A program made the position numbers and the translations under genes. The notes under the pieces were generated by a model, which made no database searches, was not told where the DNA came from, and saw only the letters and a list, made by a program, of their open reading frames with translations. This document shows positions 14,248 through 25,500 of a stretch of 64,000 bases of DNA, one piece after another. Location of the stretch: contig NC_088789.1 in NCBI RefSeq assembly GCF_949628265.1, forward strand, positions 10,160,886 to 10,224,885, written 5' to 3'. This DNA comes from Cloeon dipterum (taxonomy: Eukaryota; Arthropoda; Insecta; Ephemeroptera; Baetidae). The first letter of the stretch is position 1, and each line of letters starts with the position of its first letter.

Positions 14248-14979
14248 TGCAAGTTGTCCGAAAATAATTTGTCTGAAACATCAAACGGAACTTGTCCGAA
14301 ACAGAAGATGTCCGAAAGGATTTTATCCGAAACGGAATAAGTCCTAAATTTGAATGTTTGTCAGTAATGTAAGTATCTTTCTGCGTATATATAAAGAAGA
14401 ATAGGACAAATAATTCAATTTAACCTAAACATCGCCTGCTGAAGAAGCAAAATCAAAACCTCACAATCAAACTGTTGGAGATTTATAGTATAGGTAGCTC
14501 AATTTTCAATTTAGTAATAATTCTGAAAAAACTTAATTTCTTTTAGATGTTTTAAAGGCCTATGCTTAACGTGCAGCGTCAATCTGGATGGCCTGAGAAG
14601 TGGCAAAAAATTCCAGGATTAGACGACCAGGCTATTTGATCCAAGACCAAGACATTGTCAGGAAAACACTTGAATTGGAAGACGGGGATTTCTTGAAAAA
14701 ACACATAGCAACAAATTCATTCCATCGAGAGCAGCACTGTATGAGACATCGGAAATTGTGCCAAAGAAGGCCATCAAGCGACCAGCTCAACCCCAAGATT
14801 CAGACTCAGATAGTTAGTTTCAGAAAGATATTACCGACACTTTCGTTCATTTGAATGATTGAGTACTGTGATTTTAATACGAAAATTTGATAGCTAAGCT
14901 TGCCCATTTCGGACAATTTCCTACACTGATAAAGTCCTCTCGGACAAATTCTGTTTTAAGTGTTTTTGGACAACTTGCA
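14248..14979. mobile_element. Non-autonomous DNA-transposon-like element with TGTCCGAAA repeats
   Basis: Both ends carry the inverted motif TGCAAGTTGTCC (left 14248-14259, right as its complement 14968-14979). Inward from each end, motifs of the form TGTCCGAAA recur: four or more at the left within 100 bases, and at least two on the opposite strand at the right. Inverted ends packed with short subrepeats are typical of DNA transposons. The interior includes an 84-codon frame (14600-14854) that I do not recognise, so the copy looks non-autonomous or decayed. I saw no clear target-site duplication, so the exact ends and superfamily are open. Confidence 0.6.
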
Positions 14980-16849
14980 CGCCCTCCCGTTGTTGTTATT
15001 GTCAGACGCAGTTCTGACGCGCCCACTTATGTTGTTTGAATTTAATCTTAACAGTTGCGAGTGACGATTTTACGAGAAAGGGCAAAGGGCATCGAATAAA
15101 GTGGATACGTGAGTCGGAATGGGCGCAAAAATAAAGGAGACTAAAGCAAGTACGTCGGCCTGCACTACTGCAGCTTTCAATTTGTTAGCGGCAGCAAAGG
15201 GAGGCTCAATACTGTCTGCCGACCGCTCCAATTTAATTAGGCGGATGAATGAAATTTAAAAATAAAACGTGGGGAAAGTGGCTGCATGCGTTTCTGCTGC
15301 AAAATTGGCTTTCCACCAAGATTGCTGAATAATTATTGCCGCTTATGGCCAACGTATCTACACTATTTGCACGCCTAACATATATATAATCAGGATGAAA
15401 CCGCTATGGTAGCCAATCGTGCTAATTTATGACGCAACGCCGACTGTTTAGCTGAAAACGAGAAACCTGAATTTTTGCTAGCTAGTTCACATTGTATGGC
15501 GACGGTACTTTTTAAGAGTTCTTTCGATGGTATAATTTAAATTCATTTTTTTTAATTTTTAATAATTTTTTATGTAATAAATATATCGGTATTCACTTGT
15601 TTGGAATGTTATTTCACTTGCTTGTTTTATAAATTTTATACATATATATACTTCAACAATAACAAGTTTCCAACATTATTTAATCAATTCAAAATACAGC
15701 TTGTGTTTCCTGGACACCTTACTTAGGTGATTGTTCAAAACCGATAATATTCTTCAACTTAAAACTGGCAATAATTGAGAGAAATGAAGAGACAGAAAAG
15801 TGTGCCAAACTATAGATATAATGGACTAGATTCCTCTCTCTGCTAATAAAGAGCCTAATGTCATGATGTCTCGTGCGAGTGACAACACAAGAGGTTACAC
15901 TGTTAATATTGTAACCATTTAAGCATAGAGAAAGCACTCAGTATATTTTATAACTCTCATGCCTACTGTATTTTCTAAAATTTTGTTCAATAATACACCA
16001 TTATTTAACGAATTTTTCATCACCCAGCTTAGCTTATGAAAGAGAAAAGTCCAGTCAACTTTCTCACTCAAATATAAAAAAATAGAAACTCCATGAAAAA
16101 AATATAATGTTTGAAGAAAATTAACACACAGGCTTAGTAAGATTTAGATTACAATTAAGTAAGCTTAAATTTAAAAAAAACAGTACCATATATTATAATA
16201 CTGCAAGCTGCTGCTCACAATGTCTAATAGTTGCAAGGTATCGTATGATTTACCCCTCGATTCAAAATGAATATTATGAAGTATGTGCGTGGTTTAAGTA
16301 GAATATGAAAAAGAGCATCCCCATCCCCTTTCCACGAATTACCCACGCTGACACCGATTCCTCCACTTCTTGAAGCAAGTGGAAAACCTTTCACATTGTT
16401 GCCATAACTAACAACCACCCCAATGACAAGCGACGCCGACATTTTAACTCTAGAAGTTTCAAACGAAAAATACCTTCATTTGAACGGATTTAAAAATTTA
16501 GAGTGCATAGATTTCAGTAACTGCGGTCCAATATTTATTTTGTTCAGACCTAACCACTTTAGGGAATTAGGCCGGTGATAGTAGCTGTTCGCGTTTGAAT
16601 CCATTCTTAACTCTGAGCCATAATATTTATTATTTTACTACTTAATTCTTATTGTTTAACAAATAGCTCGCTTTAAAATTGGGAATTCCAGCAAATGCAA
16701 TAAGTCACGTAGGCATCTCCATAATAGGTTCGCGCGGAAATTGCCGTTTTGCACCTCGGCCGATATCATACTTTCCGTCCAGGAGGAAATTAGATAATAT
16801 GCAGCAGTAATAGTCATCAGGACATGGGATAATACAGCGACAAGAATGT

Positions 16850-17850
16850 CAAAATGTGCGTGCGATGATTCATGCTGCTCTAGACGAGAAATCGGATGCA
16901 GCGAAAACGATGCCGGACGCTGTGCATCTGTGTAGCACTTCGCCCTCAGCCAATGGATTTCCACCCCATCTTTTAGCACTCAGCAGGTGCCGTCGGCGGC
17001 ACCGCATGCTTTGCCTCGGTCGGCGCCCGCTAGTACGTAGCAGCGTCCCTCGCGATCAAACGACATCACGAGCATTTGAAATGTACATGCACAGCGATTG
17101 CGACACAGTCGATCGGGATGCGCTTTTGCGCGACGTGCAAGGATTTCATACCCTGAGCAGGCTCCTGGTCGCTGCACTACATGTAAAATGCGCATGCAAC
17201 AATTGCACAAAAGTGCAGAAAGTGGGGTCATTTAAAGGGCCACTCGCACGGGCCGTCGAGGGGTGGGGGCTCGCGGGGGCTGCTCGGCGGGTTCCCCGGA
17301 GGCCATCGGGACGGGCGACTGCGACCTGCGGAGGCCGCGACGGCAAAACAAACAGTCGCCAGGGTCGTGTCCGAGTGGGGTTAATTTCAGGGTCACTCGC
17401 GTAGCAAAGCCGAGCGCGAAGGTCCCACCCGCCCAGACGTCGACCTTTGGGTGCTGACCTACCTGCGGCACGAGGCGGGGTGCATTCTGCGTACCAGGGG
17501 CTCTGGGGCTGCTTCGGATGCTTCGCCAATGACACTATGAACGGAGCCACTCAATGCACTCGATGGTTCTTCGGGCTTCGATTCAACAAACCAAGCTCAC
17601 AGCTAGTCGGCCCGACTCACAGGTTGGCGTGCCCAACGGGCGGCTTCGACATCACTCAACTCGTCGTCGACACCTGGCCTCGCAGCGCTGGCCGAAAAGC
17701 CCGAGACAAGTTGGCGAAACGCACTTCTCAAGTCGAGCTCAATTTAGGACGACAGAACGAACGAACGTCACAGATCAAGTCGCCTCTATACCAAGTGCTG
17801 CCTAGTTTACGGTCAGGCGGCGCTAGTCGTAACTCGCTTGTTTTTGTGGC
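16850..17850. other. GC-rich island without recognised gene
   Basis: About 1 kb is much richer in G+C and CpG than its surroundings. For that reason all frames stay open for long stretches, including overlapping frames of 182 and 178 codons on the plus strand and 134 on the minus strand. None shows a domain or exon structure. It could be a CpG-type promoter for lilli, which reads leftward from here, or inserted foreign or repetitive sequence. Confidence 0.4.
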
Positions 17851-19573
17851 GCGCAAATACGTCCCTTCAATTAATAATTGCTCACTTTCAATTTTCTTTT
17901 TCCTCCTATTCATTTTTCCACCGTCGCAGAATTATTTCTTTCACGCGCAACTGTGCACCCGAAAAAATTCAAAAGCAAGTTAAGTGTCAAAAGATCAGAT
18001 GTTTAATTTGAATTATTTTGGCAGCTCGCTTTTTATTTCTCATGAACCAAAATTGCCCTGGTGTGAATAGTATACTGAGGCAACATAATTTTACTAGTTA
18101 AGGAGTGTTGGTAAGCGAAAAAATTTAGCGAAAAGCAAAATTACTAACGCACAAATTATTCTGCTCACGTGAAATTTATTGGCGAATATTTAGACAGTAT
18201 GAATACATGACAGAACTATGTAGTTTTTTAATAAGGCAGCTAAAAACTCATAACGTACTGGAATGACATTAAAAAAATTCAGGTGTTTATTTGAGACAAA
18301 ATAAAATAAATATGAAAATTTTCTTTCTGACAATAGTCGATAAATAAAAAGCATCAGAATTGTTTACTTTTACATTTGAAATAACCCTTGAAATTGTGCG
18401 GCAGGAAATGGTAAACCTTGTTATCAAAGATTAGGGTATTTGTGTATGAAATTTGTTATGCTAATTTTTTGTCTTTATGGTTATAAAAAAGATAAGCAGA
18501 GTTTGAACGTGCGCACACAGATTTCAAGCGGAATTTGAGTACAGATAACTGGATTTAAAGAGACCGCAAGGATGTGAAATAAAACAATTCAAATTCGTCT
18601 TTACATTTAATATTTTTTAAATGAACAGTGCGTTTAGAAAGATACACATCATATTGATGCCAATTTTTGGAAGCCAAAGAAAAATGTTGTCTTAAATTTT
18701 AATACAATTACCAAGCTTACGACTTTGAACTGAGTTTTAACAGGAGCGATCATAGGTTGTTAATCATTAAAACACACCTCCTGCATTCTAAGAATACAAA
18801 CAAATTAAATACGTGTTTTAAAACAGTAGCTCCGTATTGTCGTAGTGACTGCTTAACATAAATGGGTTAAAATTACACACCAGCATTTTTCTGCCTCTAG
18901 TACAAAAATAATCAAATCCTCCAAAACATTACTCATTGTTTGAGTGGCCCAAAAATGTACGCATGTTGGAATCAGAAACATTTTCAGTTAAATTTCAAAG
19001 CAACTTTTCCACGATTCATAGATTAGCTAGATTTAAAATTCATTTGGTTGACCACTGCATGATCCTCTGTTAAAGAGCTTTTTGGAACAGATTCAGTTAC
19101 TGGCATTAGATGAGAACGCTACTGAATATTGATGATTAAACTAGCTTTTAAAGTCAATAAACTGCAATTGGAAATTAAAAGAACCTGATATTTTTTTTTA
19201 CGAAACTGACAATTGCTCTATCTCTGATCAAGCACAGCGCTGGTGCTGTGCAAAAGGCGTTGTCAAAACACTTCAGTCTGCCCAGTTAAGACATTTAAAC
19301 TGATCAGTTGTTGTAAAAACAATCATTTCCCAGATGTGATCTCTACATCCCTTTTTATATATTCTAAAAAAGACAATAAAATGCCACATGCCTAATTACA
19401 AATAAGGAAAATAGACACAAAACAATTGACAGAAGAGGTTGCAGCTTTTGGTACTTTCTTAGTCATGGGGGCACATCATTAGAAACTGTGCCGCGATGCC
19501 GAGTCTATTGTGTTATTTGCAAAAGTTGGTTGATTTTCTAACAGAACATTGCGGCAGTAAAGTGAGATCCTCT

Positions 19574-22500
19574 TCAGAACCGTGCTCGTATATACACCGC
19601 GGAGGCATCATGGTCACCGTAACCAAGTCGTTTGGCGTGCTTAAAGACCTCGTTGGCTGTGGCTGTCAGAGGCAAAGGTTGCTCCAACGAGTCTCCCATC
19701 ATCAGGGATAGCTTCATGTCCTTTTGCAGATGCTGCAAAGGGAGGTTGGTCTGGAACCCTCCATCAATAATAGCTGCAATGGACAGAGTATTTTCAATAA
19801 GGTTTTCCAGCCAATTAATGCTTACACACCTTTGCTCTTTTCGATCATCATTGGGCATGCTAGTGAAGTAAGCTCAAGAACTTCCAGGACATCCTTCTGC
19901 TGAAGCCCTGCACGGTCAGCGAGAGCCATGCCTTCAGCCAATCCTGCCATGGTCACTCCAGCCATCAACTGCAGGACAAGGTTCATCTTCGATGCATTTC
20001 CCACATCACCTAAAATTTTAAATTTTACTTTCAGTACCTTTTAAGAACATGAACATGTTTGAGATTTTAAGGGTCAAACCCAATGCCGCATTGTCCCAGG
20101 GGTGAGCCTTGTGGCGCCCCCCCCCCTCCAGCTGCAATGTTAGCGCCTGATATTTTTTGCTCTACCCCAGCACTTGTCAAACCAAGATTAAGTTAAGATT
20201 TTTGGTCTTGGTTAATCTCAAGTTCATTACATAAATAACTTTCAAAATTTATTCCGAAGTTAACTTAAAATTTAATAGAACCCTCGTGCAATTTAATGAG
20301 TTTGTCATATTTAAACTATTTTTCTTAGCAATTTTTAATTAAATATTGAACAATATCTGTACTTTCAAACTTAGATGAGTAAAAATTCAGCCACTGGACT
20401 TATCTCTTGCGAGTTAAATAAATAGTGCACTGAGCTGTTAAGCAATGTAGATAAAATGTTGTTGATAGCGGCTAACGTTATCATTGTTTACAGCGTGGCA
20501 CATATTTTCCATTGCAATCATGTCAATGCTGTTTAAAATGTGTTATACTAGGCATAAATTTTGACCAAACAAAATTGGTTAAGGGCACAGAACAACAAGA
20601 CTTAGTCTTAGTCTGAATAAAAATCTTAGCCCGGAAAAGATAAACAACTATTAATTACCAAAGTAAAACGAATTGCGACCCATAGCCTGGAAACATGTTT
20701 GACACTCATCAAACAAGGACCTGTCTCCAGCGGCTAGAATTACTAAGCTTCCCTCTTCAGCCTGATTCTTGCTGCCTTGAATCTGGGCCTCCAGGAATCG
20801 ACCACCCTTTGCTTGGATTGCCTGTGAAAAACGATTTAGATTAGAATGTAAGATTTAAAGGATGAGGTACCTCAGCGATATCATGTGAAGTGTCGGCATC
20901 AACACCAGTCATCTCGACGTAGCCTTTGTTGGGGGTAATTTCCAGCAGCACGCCGCAGTTTCCAAAGACCATCTGCAAATTTGTCCATTTTAATATTAAA
21001 CCACTTGATGGCATCATCTGATAAATGTGGCAAGAAGCACTGAACGTGTTATCTAAGATTTGGCAAATACAAGCTGAAGTATTTTAGCTCTCATGAATTA
21101 ATAATCCTCCACCAAGTGCAAAAAGATGGTCACAATATTTACTACGTTATTAAATTATTTCAGTGTAACGAGTAATTGTAATCACGAGTGATTTCAATTA
21201 CTCGTTACATCAGTACTAAAATAATCATATTGTCTCTTTACCTCTTTGGCTGCTTTTGGGTCGGCAACGCATGAGAAGATGATGTCTGCTGCAGCAACAA
21301 CATCTGACGGTGTCAGGCATTCTTCAGCTCCTGCCTTAACAAAGTCTTTGCACTGCAACAAAAAATAATTTTTTTTAGTGAAAAATTGACTACATTAAAA
21401 ACGATCAAAAGCCCAATCCGGAGATGATCCCTGATAACACTTTCAAAATTCTTTAAACACCTAAGGATAAGATAATGATAGATTGAAAGAGCTTTTTCTT
21501 CCATAAAAAGTTAGTGTTGACTTGGCTTATTTTTAAGTGTACTCTCGCTAATATTTTTTATTTTATTTTTAACTCTCCTGCATGTAGAACAATCAAGCGC
21601 TATTTTTGTGCAAGCTACATGTACGATTTATTTTGAGGCTTGCAAGCCTTGAACTTTGTTTGGCAACTGCTCCATAAGGTGCGTCATTCAATTAATCCAA
21701 TTTAAAAGCATCTGCGCATTGAAGCTCATAATTAGATAGGTGCGTGATCAAAAAAGCCGCAGCGAGAAAACAACCTCATATTAAATTTTATTGAAACCAA
21801 GGCCGCGTCATTTTAACGTAGAGCATCAAAAAATCATAGTATGTTACTTTTACGAAATATTAAAAATTTCAGGCTGCCTAGTGCAGAACTGATGACCGGC
21901 ACCACAGTCAGAAGTGCGCGATCCTCATCGGTCAATATTTTATAGTCTTGATTCGAGAATCGAGTCAGGCAATCGTAGGTGGCACTGCTCTCCTCGCACC
22001 GCCCTCCACTCCAAAAAATGAGCCGCTCCGCCGTCTCCTCCGTGTTCATGTTGCAGTGGCTTTGAAGCAAGAAAGCAGCCATACACGGCAGGCAGCGAGC
22101 AGTGCGAGAAGCAGGCTTTCGAGCGAGCGTTCAATCCACAACTCTCGGCCAACCCCCCCGCTACCGGAATGGAATCGACCGTTACTGTAGCACGGCGATT
22201 GCGTCGACGGCCATGTTAGATTCAAAACGAGCTTTCAGTAAATAGTGTTGACGTACTTCGAGGCAGTCAGCTTAAAGGGGTCATGGCATTGCGATTTACA
22301 GCCTCTCTACTCGGTCACCAGCATTTGTCAATTATAGAGATAATAAAGTCATGTGCCCAACGCCTCTCGTAGAGGGTAGGTGCCGAATCTCAAGCAACCA
22401 TCTGCGTATGCGGCTAGAGAACACCTACCACGTAAACACGGAGCGGTAAATATCAATATCAATTATTATGCTTTGTTCAATATGTTGGCGAGCCATCTGA

Positions 22501-25500
22501 TAATGCCCCTTGCGACTGTCTGTGTTGCGACTGGCGCCCTGGAAACGCCGCGATCAGACTCTCGATTTTTAACACTTCGCAGACAAATTTTTACTGCGCA
22601 TAATCATGCTTTCGAATCTTTATCAGAAGCAGCGGCTTAAATCAGTTGGCGTGTTGTTTTGTTGCAGCTAAAACTACAGAGGAAAAAATGCGCAGTCGAA
22701 AGAGGAAGCGTGGCGACGTCGGCATGGCGGCAAGCTGGGGTTTAGCTTTTGTGTTGAGGTGCATACTGCTGCTCCCTTCCCTCGCGACCGGGGATGCACA
22801 GTTGCCTCAACCTTACCTGCCAAACAATCTTGCCTTTCCACCGCGAAAAGTGTCCCCAGCGTCCTGCTCCAGCGCTTGCTACTACTGCACGGCCGACCAA
22901 ACAATGTGCCAGGGCGGTTCTGTGCGCGACCTTCGACTGCCTCCATCCACGCTGAGACTCACCCTGGAGGGCGTCAAAGCGACCACGCTGGTCAAGGGAA
23001 TGCTCGGCGACATGCCGCTCGCATTCATCTCGTGGCGCGACGGCGGCCTAACCAGGGTCAATAGCGACGCGCTCGTAAACCTGACAGGGCTCATCCACCT
23101 GGATCTCAGCGAGAACGCCCTCAGTCAGCTGGGAGATTTCATGTTCCAGCGTCAGGAAGCGCTCAGACTGCTCAACCTGACGTCAAATCAACTTTCGTTT
23201 TTGCCGCAGTTTGTTTTTCAGGGACTCGAAAATTTGGAAATACTGCACCTTGCTCACAACAAGTTCACCACCCTGCCACACAGAGCGTTCGAGCCACTAC
23301 GTGAGCTGCAGACGCTCGACCTGAGTGGGAACCTCCTCACCACTATACAAGACGTTATCCTTCCGCCACACAATAAGCTCATCAACCTGCTACTTAGCGG
23401 TAACAGGATCGAGGATATTAGGCCTGAAGCATTCCACGGACTGCTCGACTTGCAGATTCTCGACCTTTCAAAGAACAACCTGCAGAACGTCACGGCCAAT
23501 TTATTGCACGGACTGCACGACCTGAGATACCTCGACTTTGGAGATAATAAGCTGGAAATTTTACCCCAACGCATATTTCGGGACATGGAGCGGCTGTTGC
23601 AACTGAATCTGAGCTCCAACCCTTTGATGACGCTGGACAAGGGTGTTCTCGCCCCTTGTGCCCACCTCGAATCGCTTTACCTCACCAACACGAAAATTGC
23701 GCACTTGAAAGACACCGATTTTAGAAACTTGCGAAGCTTAAAGCACTTGCAGCTTTCAAACAACAAATTCCTCAAAGAAATAGAAGACTACGCGCTGGTG
23801 CACTCAACTCGAATGCGACACCTCGACTTGCGCAACAACAACCTAACTCAGTTCCCTTATTCGCTGAGTTCGTTGATCGGGCTGCGAGAGCTGATGGTTG
23901 CGGGCAACCCCTGGGCTTGCGGATGTCGTTCGCTGTGGTTCATCAATTTGATGCGCAATTCCAAGATCAGAATGCAACCGACCTTGCAGCAGATGGAGTG
24001 CTCGCCAAAGACAGACAACAATTTCATAAGTCAAGTTCTGGCCGTAAACTGCACGCCCACGCAGCCTGAGCCGATCGCGGAAACGGCTACCGTGCAATTC
24101 CGATTCGGCGGCAGGGCCAAGCTCGAGTGCAAGTTTTCGGGGCACCCGACCCCCTCGATAACGTGGCTGACCCCAGAGAGAAGAACATATCACTGGTCGC
24201 CACCCGAAAATCCGCGAGAGGGTCCACCGATTTTCAGACACCATCCCGAGTCGCACGACGCTGATTTAAGACCACTGGAAACGGGCCGCGTGTTCGTTTC
24301 ACCGGGAGGCGAGCTGCTCATTTCCAGGGTGCTGCGGGAAGATGCGGGAAGGTACACTTGCTTCGCATCTAACGCTTTGGCAAACGCTAGTATGACTGTG
24401 ATAATGAAGCTGGATCCGATTACGATGCACCAGATCCAATACATCAGCCTTGCCTTCGGTGGAGGCTGCGCTCTCACTTTTCTCATCTGCACCCTGATTG
24501 TGCAAGGCATCCGGAAACTCGCTAGAAGGTACGTTCAATTTTTTACTAATTGCCTTATTGTGGAAATTTGCCTCTGCTTGCAATCGTCGCGGTGCTGCTA
24601 AGTAGAGCGTGCCAATTAGACATTCGTTTGTGAAACAACAGTGTGTGTGCATCGGAAGGAAAATCAAACGCGTGCACACGCATATTTTCTCTCTCACAGC
24701 CAGACGCGAGTAAACACTTCACTGCGAATGGCGTTAAACGCTCAATAAGTATATAAAAAAACGAGCCGTTCTATTCATTGCAGTATTGTGCGAGCATGGA
24801 AATGCCGGTCTAGAATGGTCGAGAGACGGTTGTTTGTGAGGCGATGTATAATTCAGTAGCTGGCAAAGCACGGCACGCGACTAAAAATAGGCATTTGACA
24901 CGGGAAGAAAAAATCGAATAAAATGCACGTCATTGACCCTGACTGATACATTGTGCGTTCTAATGAGCGATTCAATTATGATTCAGGCTCGGCTGTTGCG
25001 CCAATTGCTGCTGCGAACGGTGGTGCGAAGACGAAATAAATCCTCGGTCACCGCGCTCGAAACATGTAAATCAAGTGCTCGAGACGATCGAGCAGTACAA
25101 AACGCAGCAACTGGAAAAGCTCCGAGACAACTACACACAGCAGGTGAGGAGAGAGGGAATAGCGAAAACGCGTTACCGCACGTGCTCACGCTAACCCGCT
25201 GTGAATATTTTTGTCGACAGGTGCATCGCATCAAGGAGAACTGCACACAGCAAGTCGAGTGGATACGCGAGAGTTACACAGGGCAAATCAAGCATCTAAA
25301 AGACTTCAGAGACTATGGCACGACACACATCACCTCCATCAGGGGTCAATACTATGAGCAGGTAGGTCGACGATTTTGTTTTCCTGCTCTTGATTAGCCT
25401 CTTTCGTGTTTAGGCCCGTTCTACACGAAACGCACTTAATGGGAAACGATGTTTTCCCCACTGACTTAAATACATTCGTGTTGATCACGATTTATTTCGT

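Larger units (their letters stand above)
8646..19573. other. About 11 kb between lilli and GLYR1 without a recognised gene
   Basis: No reading frame here shows a domain, a plausible exon chain or family resemblance. Some of it may be lilli 5' non-coding exons and promoter, since that gene reads leftward from 8645. Two things stand out and are listed separately: a terminal-inverted-repeat element at about 14248-14979 and a GC-rich island at about 16850-17850. Confidence 0.55.

Noticed and set aside
14600-14854. Naming a transposase for the 84-codon frame in the inverted-end element
   Set aside because: No catalytic motif or zinc finger visible; too short to assign.
16856-17983. Long overlapping plus-strand frames of 182 and 178 codons
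   Set aside because: The island is GC-rich, so stops are rare in every frame including the opposite strand. No domain, no matching splice sites, low-complexity basic composition.
24933-25397. A 154-codon frame over the receptor's tail exons
   Set aside because: It reads exons 2-3 partly in the wrong frame and straight through an intron. The spliced frame continues smoothly from the membrane span into the repeats.
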